Source: AWTP1-13 sp963775835
GTDB taxonomy: Bacteria; Pseudomonadota; Alphaproteobacteria; Rhizobiales; Hyphomicrobiaceae
Reading direction: 5' to 3'
Assembly (NCBI GenBank): GCA_963775835.1
Contig: CAVZKV010000028.1
Span: forward strand, 9,922 to 73,921
DNA length: 64,000 bases
The translations under genes were made by a program, and so were the position numbers. Under the pieces are notes generated by a model. That model ran no database searches. It saw only the letters and a list, made by a program, of their open reading frames with translations, and was not told where the DNA came from. This document shows positions 9,226 through 18,783 of this stretch, one piece after another (position 1 is the stretch's first letter; every line of letters begins with the position of its first letter).

Positions 9226-9458
9226 GCTACCGTGTCGCATCCTATATGAGCAAAGCGCGCCAGTGCGGTTATGTTGGCAGGTCTGCGCACAGGGAGCGCG
9301 CTGGGTTCACGGACGCAAAAGGGCATGAGGAGAAGAGCTGACACCTCATGGTCGATAGGGTAGGCGCGCAGGCGCGGTGGCAGTTGTTCTCGCGTGCTCC
9401 CAAACACCGCGCTGCGCTCGCCAGAGGTTGCAGTATCGCGGCAAAGGAAGCGTGCATC

Positions 9459-10295
9459 ATGTCGACGAGCGTCACTTTTGTAGGGTCAGGTGACTCATTC
9501 GGTTCCGGGGGACGGTTCAACACCTGCATCCTTGTCGACGCCCCCGGGATTCGCTTCGCCATCGACTTCGGCGCCTCGAGCCTGATTGCGCTTGAACGCC
9601 TGGGCATCTCCCACAATACGATCGACAGCATTCTTTTGACGCACCTGCACGGCGACCATTGCGGCGGGATACCTTTTCTTCTGGTTGATGCCATGCTTGC
9701 TGCCAAGCGCGATCGGCCACTCACCATAGCCGGGCCTGCAATGACGACGGAGCGCCTGAAAGCCGTGGCAGCGGCGATGATGCCGGGAATGGACCTTATG
9801 GTCCCCAAATTCCCGATCACCTATCTTGACATGGCGGTCCTACGCCCTTTTGAGATCGGCCCTCTCAAGGTCACGAGCTTTCCTGCCGTGCACACTAAGC
9901 AAACCAATCCCACCTCCTTGCGTGTCGAGGTTGCGGGGAAGGTGATCGCCTACACCGGTGACAGCGAGTGGACCGAACACATGCCGGCACTGGCGGATGG
10001 TGCCGATCTCTTGATTGCTGAGTGCTACTTCTTTCGAAAACCGGTGCGCTTCCACCTCAACTATCCAGACATCGTCAAGCATAGGGCGGAGATCAAGGCA
10101 AAACGCCTCATTCTGACGCATCTTGGTCGAGAGATGCTGGCCAATCTCGAGAACGTCACCGAGGAATGCGCCCATGATGGACTTGTGATTGAAGTTAATA
10201 AGTGCCGGCGACTTGCGATGGCGCTGGGCACCGGTGGTCCGCACGGCGGCGGTGCCAAAGGAAGCGCGTCGGGGCCAAAGCGTCAGAGCAGGTAA
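9459..10295 (+). CDS. MBL-fold metallo-hydrolase
   Basis: 278 residues. The zinc motif HxHxDH is plain in LTHLHGDHCGG near residue 65; later ligands are His in AVHTKQTN, Asp in YTGDSEW and His in LTHLG. This arrangement is that of RNase Z-like and other beta-lactamase-fold hydrolases. The ATG at 9459 is chosen because GGAAG precedes it and the conserved strand SVTFVGSGDSFG follows at once; a longer frame from 9348 has no ribosome site. It sits about 560 bases upstream of the methylaspartate lyase operon on the same strand and might serve it, but the gap argues against co-transcription. Confidence 0.9.
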   Translation: MSTSVTFVGSGDSFGSGGRFNTCILVDAPGIRFAIDFGASSLIALERLGISHNTIDSILLTHLHGDHCGGIPFLLVDAMLAAKRDRPLTIAGPAMTTERLKAVAAAMMPGMDLMVPKFPITYLDMAVLRPFEIGPLKVTSFPAVHTKQTNPTSLRVEVAGKVIAYTGDSEWTEHMPALADGADLLIAECYFFRKPVRFHLNYPDIVKHRAEIKAKRLILTHLGREMLANLENVTEECAHDGLVIEVNKCRRLAMALGTGGPHGGGAKGSASGPKRQSR

Positions 10296-10853
10296 GCGAC
10301 CTGCGTCTCAGATCTCGGCGCGCGCGCACTCGGGCCTTGCGCAGTCTCGCCAGATGCAGGTCTCCACCCACGTGTGCCGAAAGCTGGCAAGGTCCCAAGC
10401 CAAGCGCCGGGGAAACCCTCCATCAGCTCGGCGATCTCGGCCAACACCGCCTCGATACGGCCGAGATCGGGCAGCGCCATCCTTGCCGATCAGGAGCAAA
10501 ACGGTTGGGGGCGGCGTTGGACCAGGGTTGCCTTTTGCTTTGGGCCCTTGACGGCAAGCGGATCGCGGACGGCAGGCGGATGCGGCGAGCGCCCGCCAGT
10601 CGGAGCCAAGCCAGTCGGGCAAGGTTGGAGGCAGGATTGGATTTGCCGGACCGTCGGGCAGGGTCGGAATCGTGGCGTCCCGACAAGCTCTGAGCGTGCG
10701 CGTCTGCGGCGTTTTCGGAGCTGGTCGTGCGCCATCGTCTGCGGCGCGACAAGGTTGCCATGCCTAAGCATCAATTGCGCACGGCGTACCACTAAACTAG
10801 GCTTTTTGGGTGGCGAGATTTTCCTGGCGTCACCGAACCTGCAAGGAGGCAGC
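10296..10853. other. Intergenic upstream of the methylaspartate lyase operon
   Basis: About 560 bases with no clear gene. On the minus strand two short pieces in different frames (MALPDLGRIEAVLAEIAE, then WDLASFRHTWVETC near 10310-10480) could be a decayed small protein. The promoter for the downstream operon should lie here. Confidence 0.4.
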
Positions 10854-12044
10854 ATGCGCGTGAAATCCGTCATTTGCTCGGTGGGGCGGTCGGGCTACAT
10901 GCACCGCGACCTCCTGGGCATCAAATCGGGGGCCAGGCAAGACGGTTTTCTCTTTCACGGCAAGCCTTTGTCCCCTGGATTTAAGCGGATCGTCGAGCCC
11001 GCCACCATCGTTTCGGTGATGCTGGAGTTGGATGATGGACAGATTGCCTTTGGTGATTGCGCCGATGTGATTTTGGCCGGCGTCGCCGGTCGCGATCCAG
11101 CCTTTCGTGGCGAGGATCACGTCGACTACCTGCGCCGCGAGATCGGGCCTCTGCTTAAGGGTCGCGATGTCGCAAAATTTCGTGACAACGCCGCGGAGTT
11201 TGATCGCTACCGGCGCGAGGGCAAGCCACTGCACACTGCGGTGCGCTATGGCCTCACGCAAGCCCTGCTGCACGCCGCCGCGCTTGCGCACAAGAAAACC
11301 ATGGCGGAAATCATCGCCGCCGAGTACGGCACGACGATATCGAAGCGCCCCATCCCGATCCTGGCCTCGGGTCACAAGGACGATCCCTTGCAACTTGATC
11401 GCACCATCCTGAAGCGCGTGGAGCTGTTGCCGCATGCATCCTTCACGATCGTCAAGGAGCACGTGGGGCTCGAGGGCGAGAAATTACTGTCGTTTGCCAG
11501 CACCGTTGCCAAGCGTATCAAAGAGATCGGAGATGCCGACTATAAGCCACGTATCCATCTCGATGTTTACGGCACCCTCGGTGAATTGTTCGACATGAAG
11601 ATGGAGCCTTTGTCGGACTATCTGGGTCGCCTCGCGCAGGCAGCGCAGCCTTATGGCCTCCTGGTGGAATCGCCGATCATCGCCAAGAGCCAGGACGACC
11701 AGATCGCCAACTTCAAGAAGCTGCGTGCGCTGCTGAAGGAAAAGAGCATCGCCGTGGGTCTGATCGCCGATGAGTGGTGCAACACCCTACAAGACATCAA
11801 GCTATTTGCCGATGCCGCGGCTGCAGATTACGTACAAATCAAGACCCCTGACCTTGGCGGCATCAACAACACAATCGAGGCCATCATCTATTGCCGGGAA
11901 AAAAGCATGGGATCGAGCCTGGGCGGCACCGCCAACGAGACCGATCACTCTGCCCGCATTTGCACGCACATTGGTCTTGCCTGTTCGCCGGACTTCATGC
12001 TCTCCAAGCCTGGATTAGGGGTGGATGAAGCCCTGATGATTTAG
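10854..12044 (+). CDS. Methylaspartate ammonia-lyase
   Basis: 396 residues of the enolase superfamily. The enzyme eliminates ammonia from (2S,3S)-3-methylaspartate to give mesaconate (EC 4.3.1.2). The three magnesium-ligand strands are present: Asp in IHLDVYGT, Glu in LLVESPI and Asp in GLIADEWCNT. The catalytic Lys is in YVQIKTPDLGGINN and the conserved LPHA histidine is seen near residue 195. The ATG at 10854 is preceded by a perfect AAGGAGG; the open frame extends far upstream without one. It is the first gene of a six-gene operon with a peptide-type ABC importer and an MmgE/PrpD protein, which points to catabolism of an imported amino acid or conjugate rather than glutamate fermentation. 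Confidence 0.93.
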   Translation: MRVKSVICSVGRSGYMHRDLLGIKSGARQDGFLFHGKPLSPGFKRIVEPATIVSVMLELDDGQIAFGDCADVILAGVAGRDPAFRGEDHVDYLRREIGPLLKGRDVAKFRDNAAEFDRYRREGKPLHTAVRYGLTQALLHAAALAHKKTMAEIIAAEYGTTISKRPIPILASGHKDDPLQLDRTILKRVELLPHASFTIVKEHVGLEGEKLLSFASTVAKRIKEIGDADYKPRIHLDVYGTLGELFDMKMEPLSDYLGRLAQAAQPYGLLVESPIIAKSQDDQIANFKKLRALLKEKSIAVGLIADEWCNTLQDIKLFADAAAADYVQIKTPDLGGINNTIEAIIYCREKSMGSSLGGTANETDHSARICTHIGLACSPDFMLSKPGLGVDEALMI

Positions 12045-12108
12045 ACCAATGAGATGGCGCGGACACTGGCCATCCTGGCGGCTCGATCTTGAGGAGGACT
12101 TGCGAAAA

Positions 12109-13707
12109 ATGACGTGTGCTGGCTGGCAACGACGGGCCTGGGCCCTGGTCGGAGCCTTGGCTGTGTTTGTCTCCGCATCGGCCGTCCGCGCCGCCGAAGA
12201 ACCCAAGCGCGGCGGCACCGCGATCGTCGTCATTGGCGCCGACCCGGCTATCCTCAATCCCAACGTGACGGTGGGAGCGCCGGACGTTCTGACCGGTTGC
12301 ATGCTCTATGACGGGCTCGTGCGTTTCGCCAAGGGCTTTCAAATTGTGCCGTCGTTGGCCAAGTCCTGGGAGATCGCGCCTGACGGCCTGAGCTATACCT
12401 TTCACCTCGTCACCGCGAACTGGAGCGATGGCAAACCGGTGACATCGGAAGACGTGAAGTTCACGCTGCTAGAGGTCAGCTCCAAGTACGGCTCGAAGTT
12501 CGTCGCCCCAGGCAAGGCGATCAAGGATATCGAGACCCCCGATGCACAGACGGTGGTTATTCGCTTGTCCAAGCCGTTCGGTCCGTTTCTGTTCTCGCTG
12601 GCGTGCGAGCAGAATGCAGCAATCCTGCCGGCGCATGTCTTTCGTGGCACGGACGTGCTGAAGAACCCGGCGTCTAACGTCTCGCCGATCAGCGAGGGGC
12701 CATTCCAATTGCTGGAGTGGGTGCGCGGCGACCACCTCACGCTTGTCCGCAACCCGAACTACTGGACACCGGGACAGCCCTATCTTGACCGCATCATTAT
12801 CAAGATCGTTCCCGACTCTTCCGCCCGCCTGCTTGCACTGCAAGCCGGCGAGGTCGACTATATCGACCAGTATTACTTTCCCCTGAGCGCGCACGATCTT
12901 CTGGCTAAAGATCCACGCTTCGTGCTCAAAGAAGTGAGCTACCCGAGCGACGACCTCATCATTCTCAACACCCGTAAAGCGCCTCTCGACCAGCCCAAGG
13001 TGCGACAGGCTTTACTGACGGCGATCGATCGCAACTACCTCTTGCAGAACGTGTTTCTGGGGACCGGGCAAGTCGGACGCAGCGTCATCGATACACGGCT
13101 GACATGGGCCTACAACCCAGCGGTCGATTACGAAAAGCTCTATGCCTACGACCCAAAGCGTGCGGCCGCCCTCCTCGATGCGGCCGGCCTGAAGCCGGGT
13201 CCCGACGGCGTGCGCTTGGTGTTGCGACTCTCCTTCGACACGGGGCGACCCGAGTACACTTCGCTGGCCCAGGCCCTGCAGCGCTATTGGCAGGCGGTTG
13301 GCATCAAGACGACCCTTGAGGGCGCCGAGCGGCCGGTCGTGCTCAAGCGTGTGTACAGCGATTACGATTTCGACGCGACGCTGCAGAACTATTCGACCTC
13401 GGGCGATCCGGCACTCGGCATTTCGCGCGCCTACCACAGCGAAGCGATCAAGCAGGGGCAAAACTTTAACAACGCCAGCGGTTACTCGAACCCAGAGGTG
13501 AATGCACTGTTCGACAAGGGCCGCGACGCAGCGACCGAACAGGAGCGCAAAGTCCACTATTTCAAGGTCCAGGAGGTGCTGGCACATGACCTACCTGTGC
13601 TGACGATCCACCAGCAGGCCCAGATCGGCGTCTCGGGTGTGCAATTGCGCAATCAATGGAAGGCCGCGGTCTATCAATGGTGGCACCAGATATGGCTGGC
13701 GCAGTAG
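12109..13707 (+). CDS. ABC transporter substrate-binding protein (peptide/opine class, SBP_bac_5)
   Basis: 532 residues. An N-terminal Sec signal peptide (ALVGALAVFVSASAVRA) precedes the mature chain EEPKRGGTAIVV, typical of family-5 solute-binding proteins. Conserved blocks include LAKSWEIAPDGLSYTFHL, LVRNPNYW and VRQALLTAIDR. It would capture a peptide-like or N-substituted amino-acid ligand in the periplasm for the permeases encoded downstream. The start at 12109 gives a proper signal peptide, with GAGGAGG about a dozen bases upstream. Its stop overlaps the start of the MmgE/PrpD gene. Confidence 0.93.
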   Translation: MTCAGWQRRAWALVGALAVFVSASAVRAAEEPKRGGTAIVVIGADPAILNPNVTVGAPDVLTGCMLYDGLVRFAKGFQIVPSLAKSWEIAPDGLSYTFHLVTANWSDGKPVTSEDVKFTLLEVSSKYGSKFVAPGKAIKDIETPDAQTVVIRLSKPFGPFLFSLACEQNAAILPAHVFRGTDVLKNPASNVSPISEGPFQLLEWVRGDHLTLVRNPNYWTPGQPYLDRIIIKIVPDSSARLLALQAGEVDYIDQYYFPLSAHDLLAKDPRFVLKEVSYPSDDLIILNTRKAPLDQPKVRQALLTAIDRNYLLQNVFLGTGQVGRSVIDTRLTWAYNPAVDYEKLYAYDPKRAAALLDAAGLKPGPDGVRLVLRLSFDTGRPEYTSLAQALQRYWQAVGIKTTLEGAERPVVLKRVYSDYDFDATLQNYSTSGDPALGISRAYHSEAIKQGQNFNNASGYSNPEVNALFDKGRDAATEQERKVHYFKVQEVLAHDLPVLTIHQQAQIGVSGVQLRNQWKAAVYQWWHQIWLAQ

Positions 13708-15116
13708 GTGCTCGCTCCGCTGCGAAGGCGACCGCTGCCGGTACTTTGATCGAGCAGGCCGCCGACTACTGGGCGACGGCGGGTTACCAGGACGTGACCC
13801 CCGAGGCGTTGCGCTTGAGCAAGCGGTTTCTGCTTGACACGCTTGCCGCGGGCATCGCGGGTTCACACAGCGAAGTTGTGGAGATAGCCATCGCCGCTGC
13901 GCGCGCCGGCACGGAGAGCACGTCCGGTAGCGCCGTGTTGTGGGGGCGCAGCGATCGACTGCCGCCGCCGCAGGCGGCGCTCGTAAACGGCACCGCAGCG
14001 CACGCCTTCGAACTCGATGATTTCGGTGGCTGCGGCCATTCCGGTGCCGTTGTCACACCGGTGGTGCTGGCCCTGTCCGCATCGCGAAAACTTGCTGGCC
14101 GCGACGCGCTGATGGCTCTGCTTGCGGGCTATGACCTGGCCGCGCGCGTGCTGGAAGGGGCCGGCGGCTATCGCCCGCACAACGATTTGGGCTGGCACTC
14201 CACGGGGACCTGCGGAAGTTTCGGCGCCGCGGCCGCTGCCGCGCGCGCCTTAGCGCTTGCGCCCGCGAACTTCGCCGACGCCCTTGGCATTGCCGGGACG
14301 TTCACCGGCGGCATCTGGGCATTCCTGGCCGACGGCGCCATGACCAAGCGTTTCCATCCCGGCAAAGCCGCCGAGAATGGCTTGTCGGCGGCGTTGCTGG
14401 CTGCGGCCGGTATGACGGGTCCGCGGCACCTGCTGGAGACGCAGTGGGGAGGCTTCTTTTCCACCTATAGCCCGGGGATCGCAACGCCCGCGGCGACCCT
14501 GGACGGACTTGGCAGGGAGTTTCGGATCGAGCGGTCGGGAATGAAACCGTATGCATGCTGCCGTGGTCTGCACGCGGGGATCGACGCGCTCCTGCAAATC
14601 TTGGCCGAAACCCAATCCGACAGCCGTTCGATCGCCCGGATCTTGGTGCACGGCAACGCGCAGTTCCGTCTTCAATTCGACCGGCTGGAGCCGACAAACC
14701 TGCTCGATGCGCAGTTCAGTATGCAGTACGCCCTAGCGGTGGCGGCCGTCAGCGGGCGGGCGACGCTCGATCGGTTCGACCCGCCGCGCACCGGCGATCC
14801 GGAAATTGGGCGGTTGATGGCGGCTACAACCTTGATGGACGACCGCGTCATTGCGCCGGGCGACTATCCTCCCATCGAGGTCGTGTTCAGCGACGGTCGT
14901 CGCCTTGAGCGTCACGTGCAGTTCGCCAAAGGTGCACCGCAAAACCCACTGAGCGACAAGGAGCTTGCCGATAAGGTCGCATCCCTGATCGACCCGGTGC
15001 TGGGTGCGTCTCGCCGCAGCGAGATCGCCGCAACCATCGCGCGGCTGGAAGAATTGGACGATTTGCGCATTCTCACACGCCTTCTGACCAGAGGCGATGC
15101 GGGGAAGGTCGCTTGA
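13692..15116 (+). CDS. MmgE/PrpD family protein
   Basis: About 474 residues of the MmgE/PrpD superfamily, which includes 2-methylcitrate dehydratase, cis-aconitate decarboxylase and iminodisuccinate epimerase. Family blocks are visible: LDTLAAGIAGSHSE near the start, ALVNGTAAHAFELDD, FHPGKAAENGLSAALLA and KPYACCRGLH. The gene overlaps the preceding one by 16 bases and ends in TGATG with the permease start; an alternative start is ATG at 13677. Next to a methylaspartate lyase, an epimerase or dehydratase acting on a branched C5 acid is plausible, but that is inference. Confidence 0.9.
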   Translation: MAGAVGARSAAKATAAGTLIEQAADYWATAGYQDVTPEALRLSKRFLLDTLAAGIAGSHSEVVEIAIAAARAGTESTSGSAVLWGRSDRLPPPQAALVNGTAAHAFELDDFGGCGHSGAVVTPVVLALSASRKLAGRDALMALLAGYDLAARVLEGAGGYRPHNDLGWHSTGTCGSFGAAAAAARALALAPANFADALGIAGTFTGGIWAFLADGAMTKRFHPGKAAENGLSAALLAAAGMTGPRHLLETQWGGFFSTYSPGIATPAATLDGLGREFRIERSGMKPYACCRGLHAGIDALLQILAETQSDSRSIARILVHGNAQFRLQFDRLEPTNLLDAQFSMQYALAVAAVSGRATLDRFDPPRTGDPEIGRLMAATTLMDDRVIAPGDYPPIEVVFSDGRRLERHVQFAKGAPQNPLSDKELADKVASLIDPVLGASRRSEIAATIARLEELDDLRILTRLLTRGDAGKVA

Positions 15117-16096
15117 TGGGTCGCTATCTACTGGTGCGGCTTGGTTGGGCAATCCCCATCGTTCTGGCTATCGTCGTCATCAATTTTATGATCGTGCACA
15201 TTGTGCCCGGTGACCCGGTACAGGCGCTCGTCGGTGATTTCCCGACGCCGCCGGGATACATCGAGCAGGTGCGGCAGGAGTTCGGGTTGGACCGACCGCT
15301 CACGCATCAACTGGGCCTGTACCTGTGGAACCTGGCGCACGGCAATCTCGGGTTTTCCTTTGCCAATCGTCAGCCGGTACTGGGCCTCATTCTTGACCGT
15401 GCTCGCTTGACGCTCCTCTTGATGCTTCCCGCGCTCACGCTCGCGGCAATTTTGGGGATCGTCCTGGCCCTGGCGGCGGCACCGCGCGCTGGCAGTATCT
15501 ATGACAGCGGCATCACAGCTCTGAGCCTCGTCGGATATTCGATACCGATTTTCTGGCTGGGCCAGCTGCTGGTCATCGTTTTCGCCATCAAGCTCAAATG
15601 GCTACCGGCGCAGGGGATGATCACCTTGCGCAACACGCCGACGGGCTGGGCGGCGGTCTGGGATGTCCTTTGGCACCTAGTGTTACCTGCCCTCAGCGTC
15701 ACCATTTTCTACGTTGCCGTGGTGGCGCGGGTAGCACGGGCAAGCGTGCTGGAAACGCTGTCGCAGGACTATGTCTTGACGGCAAGGGCTAAGGGACTGG
15801 GCCAGCGCGCGGTGCTTTGGCGCCATGTTCTCCCCAATAGCCTGATCCCGGTGGTGACGGTAATCGGCTACAATTTTGGCTACTCGCTGACGGGGGCCAT
15901 TCTGGTGGAAACCGTGTTCGCCTGGCCGGGGCTCGGTAATCTGTTCATCACCTCGATCGGCAATCGCGACTATCCTGTGCTGCAAGGCATCTTTCTGTTT
16001 ACGGCAATGACCGTGGTGGTTGCCAACGTTGTGACCGACGTCCTTTATGGCGTGCTCGATCCTCGCGTGCGAGTGGGCCAGCGCAGCCATGCGTGA
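15116..16096 (+). CDS. ABC transporter permease, DppB type
   Basis: 326 residues with six predicted helices: the first at WAIPIVLAIVVINFMIVH, then LLLMLPALTLAAILGIVLAL, GYSIPIFWLGQLLVIVF and others. The EAA loop that contacts the ATPase reads DYVLTARAKGLGQRAVLWRH. The periplasmic stretch GDPVQALVGDFPTPPG is typical of DppB/OppB. The ATG at 15116 overlaps the PrpD stop (TGATG), and its own stop overlaps the next permease by eight bases, so translation is probably coupled. Confidence 0.95.
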   Translation: MGRYLLVRLGWAIPIVLAIVVINFMIVHIVPGDPVQALVGDFPTPPGYIEQVRQEFGLDRPLTHQLGLYLWNLAHGNLGFSFANRQPVLGLILDRARLTLLLMLPALTLAAILGIVLALAAAPRAGSIYDSGITALSLVGYSIPIFWLGQLLVIVFAIKLKWLPAQGMITLRNTPTGWAAVWDVLWHLVLPALSVTIFYVAVVARVARASVLETLSQDYVLTARAKGLGQRAVLWRHVLPNSLIPVVTVIGYNFGYSLTGAILVETVFAWPGLGNLFITSIGNRDYPVLQGIFLFTAMTVVVANVVTDVLYGVLDPRVRVGQRSHA

Positions 16097-16916
16097 GTTC
16101 TGGCTTCGCTTCGCGTCGCATCGCTACGGCGTGGCGGCCGGCTTTTATGTGCTGGTTCTCATCCTGGTCATGCTGGTGCTCGAGGTTGTCCCCGGCTCCG
16201 ACCCCCACGACATCACGAGCGCGGTAATGCGGCCGCCGTCGGCCACACACACGCTGGGTACCGACGAGCTGGGACGTGACGTCCTGTTGGGCATCTTGCA
16301 CGGTATCCGGGTCTCCCTCACCGTCGGCTTCGCCGCGGCATTCGGTGCCACAGCAATTGGCGTCGTGGTCGGAGCGACGGCCGGCTTTTACGGTGGCGTC
16401 CTTGATCTGTTATTCATGCGCGTGTCGGAGATTTTCCAGGTCGTGCCGAGTTTCATTTTGGCGGCCCTGATCGTTGCGCTCTCCGGTCCCGGCTTGCCGC
16501 AAGTAGTGGCGGTGATTTCGCTCTTGGCGTGGCCACAGGTCGCGCGCCTAATGCGCGGAGAGGTGATGCGGCTCAAGCATTTGGAGTTTGTCGATGCCGT
16601 CCGTTGCCTCGGCACGCGGGAATCCACGATTTTGGCCAATGAAATAATACCCAACGCCTTGGCGCCCGCCCTGGCCGCTGGCAGCTTGATCGTAGGGCAA
16701 GCGATTCTGCTCGAAGCAGCCCTGAGCTTTTTTGGTCTGAGCAGCGCTGAAATCATCAGTTGGGGCCGCATGCTCAACAGCGGCCAGCGATTTCTATTCA
16801 ATGCCTGGTGGCTGTCGGTGTTTCCAGGCGCCGCAATATTCTTGACCGTGCTCGCATTCAATCTGCTTGGGGATGCGCTGGGGTCCGCGCTCAATCCGCG
16901 CACGGCTTCGCAATGA
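16089..16916 (+). CDS. ABC transporter permease, DppC type
   Basis: 275 residues. One N-terminal helix (GVAAGFYVLVLILVMLVL), then the DppC-type loop TLGTDELGRDVLLGILHG, five further helices and the ATPase-contact motif FVDAVRCLGTRESTILAN. The C-terminus LNLLGDALGSALNPR is typical. The start at 16089 overlaps the upstream permease; the stop overlaps the ATPase gene as ATGA. It forms the second half of the transmembrane pore. Confidence 0.95.
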   Translation: MREFWLRFASHRYGVAAGFYVLVLILVMLVLEVVPGSDPHDITSAVMRPPSATHTLGTDELGRDVLLGILHGIRVSLTVGFAAAFGATAIGVVVGATAGFYGGVLDLLFMRVSEIFQVVPSFILAALIVALSGPGLPQVVAVISLLAWPQVARLMRGEVMRLKHLEFVDAVRCLGTRESTILANEIIPNALAPALAAGSLIVGQAILLEAALSFFGLSSAEIISWGRMLNSGQRFLFNAWWLSVFPGAAIFLTVLAFNLLGDALGSALNPRTASQ

Positions 16917-18694
16917 ACGGTCCTCCGCTGCTGGACATTGTGGACGTTAGCCTGAGCTATAGGACGCGTCGGCGCGTGGTGCACGCCCTGCAGGCGGTCA
17001 ACCTGTCGATTGCCGAAGGTGAAGCCGTGGGATTGGTCGGCGAATCCGGGTCCGGCAAATCCACGGTTGCCCGGGCGGTCCTGGGTCTGACGCCAGCGCA
17101 CATCGAGTCGGGACGCATTCGCGTTGCCGGACGCGATGTGACCCATCTCACGGAGAATGGCTGGGTGGGAGTGAGGGGTCAGTGCATTGCCATCGTTTTT
17201 CAGGATCCCCTGAGTTACCTCAACCCAGTCATGCGCGTCGGACGGCAAATCGCCGAAAGCGTGGAGCTGCATACACCTGGCTTGCCCGTCGACGCGCGTG
17301 TGCGCGAACTTCTCGAGCAGGTCAAACTTCCCGTAACCTGCGCGGTCTCCTACCCGCACGAGCTGTCCGGCGGCATGCGTCAACGCGTCTTGCTGGCAAT
17401 CGCCATCGCCTGTCGACCGAAACTGCTAATTGCCGACGAACCAACGACGGCGCTCGATGTCACCACCCAGGCGGAAATTCTTTCACTGCTCAAAGACCTT
17501 CGCACGCAGCTGAACATGGCGATGCTGTTGATCAGCCATGATCTCGGCATCGTGGCATCGGCTTGCGATCGTATTTATGTGATGTATGCGGGGCGCACCA
17601 TCGAATGGGGCCGCACGGCCAGCATCTTCGAGGCTCCGGCTCATCCCTACACGATCGGCTTAATGCATGCTGCGCAGGCGGATCGAGACAGGGATGGGCG
17701 TTTTGTCACCATCGCCGGCGAACCTCCCAATCTGACAAGCTTGCAAGCAGGCTGCCCCTTCGCGGCGCGATGCAGCCGTGCCCTGCCCCAATGCACGGAA
17801 TTGATGCCCGGGCCGGTCGGGCTGCAGCTGGAGCATACGGTGCGCTGCTGGCTCTATGGCGTAGGCCAATCGAACGGGTCGCAATGGAGCGCCGTCGTGA
17901 CCGTGCCCTTGCTGGAGCTCAGGGATGTGTCGAAGACCTTCCGACGCTCGCGTACGGAAAGCGTTGCTGCTCTCTGTTCGGTCAATTTGCGCGTCGCTGC
18001 CGGCGAAACGGTGGCCTTGGTCGGCGAGAGCGGTTCGGGCAAGTCGACGCTTGGCCGGATCGCGCTCGGCTTGCTCGCGCCGGACGGCGGTTCGGTGTTC
18101 GTTGCCGGACGCCAATTGCAACAACTTGGCGCCGCCGAGCTTCGGCGGGTGCGGGCCGAAATGCAGCCGATCTTTCAGGATGCGGCCGCCGCTCTCAATC
18201 CTCGCCGATCCGCGAGAGGACATTTGCTGCAGGCCCTGGCCGTGCGTGGAGCTGCCATCGAGACGGAGGCGATCGCCCTGCTCGAAAGCGTAGGTCTGCG
18301 GCCAGGGCATGAGTATCTCAACCGCCTGCCTCACGAGCTCTCCGGCGGGCAACGACAGCGGTTGACCATCGCTCGCGCGCTGGCTCCGCAGCCTCGGCTC
18401 ATTGTCGCTGACGAACCTCTGTCCGGAGCTGATGTTTCAATTCGCGGCCAGATCCTCAATCTTTTGCTTGATATCAAGCAACAGCGTGCCATCGCCTACT
18501 TGTTGATAACGCATGATATCTCGGTGGCTCGCGCCTTCGCGGACCGTGTCGCCGTAATGATGCTGGGAAGGATCATCGAAACAGGCCCGGCCGAGCGCGT
18601 GCTGGGGCAACCCGAGCATGCCTACACTCGCCGGCTGCTCGGTGCAGTTCCCGTGCTGCCGGGGCGGCGCGCGGGGACAGCAAGCGCGCAGTGA
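16913..18694 (+). CDS. Fused ABC ATPase (DppD-DppF) for peptide-type importer
   Basis: 593 residues carrying two complete ATP-binding cassettes in one chain. Cassette 1: Walker A GESGSGKSTVARAV, signature ELSGGMRQRV, Walker B LLIADEPTTALDV. It is followed by the oligopeptide C-terminal domain with its Cys cluster (GCPFAARCSRALPQC). Cassette 2: Walker A GESGSGKSTLGRIA, signature ELSGGQRQRL, Walker B IVADEPLSGADVS, where the usual Ala-Leu is Gly-Ala. In most dpp/opp systems these are two genes. It completes the importer. The stop at 18694 appears to end the operon. Confidence 0.95.
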   Translation: MNGPPLLDIVDVSLSYRTRRRVVHALQAVNLSIAEGEAVGLVGESGSGKSTVARAVLGLTPAHIESGRIRVAGRDVTHLTENGWVGVRGQCIAIVFQDPLSYLNPVMRVGRQIAESVELHTPGLPVDARVRELLEQVKLPVTCAVSYPHELSGGMRQRVLLAIAIACRPKLLIADEPTTALDVTTQAEILSLLKDLRTQLNMAMLLISHDLGIVASACDRIYVMYAGRTIEWGRTASIFEAPAHPYTIGLMHAAQADRDRDGRFVTIAGEPPNLTSLQAGCPFAARCSRALPQCTELMPGPVGLQLEHTVRCWLYGVGQSNGSQWSAVVTVPLLELRDVSKTFRRSRTESVAALCSVNLRVAAGETVALVGESGSGKSTLGRIALGLLAPDGGSVFVAGRQLQQLGAAELRRVRAEMQPIFQDAAAALNPRRSARGHLLQALAVRGAAIETEAIALLESVGLRPGHEYLNRLPHELSGGQRQRLTIARALAPQPRLIVADEPLSGADVSIRGQILNLLLDIKQQRAIAYLLITHDISVARAFADRVAVMMLGRIIETGPAERVLGQPEHAYTRRLLGAVPVLPGRRAGTASAQ

Positions 18695-18783
18695 TAGCGT
18701 AGGCGGCGCGGCAGCTGTGCCCGTCGCACCTTAGTTGGCGCCTACGGGCATCGATTGACCAGCCGTCACGATTTCCCAATCGA

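Noticed and set aside
10283..10480. Small minus-strand frame MALPDLGRIEAVLAEIAE
   Set aside because: Plausible start but the frame breaks at once; too weak to call a gene, mentioned in the intergenic entry.
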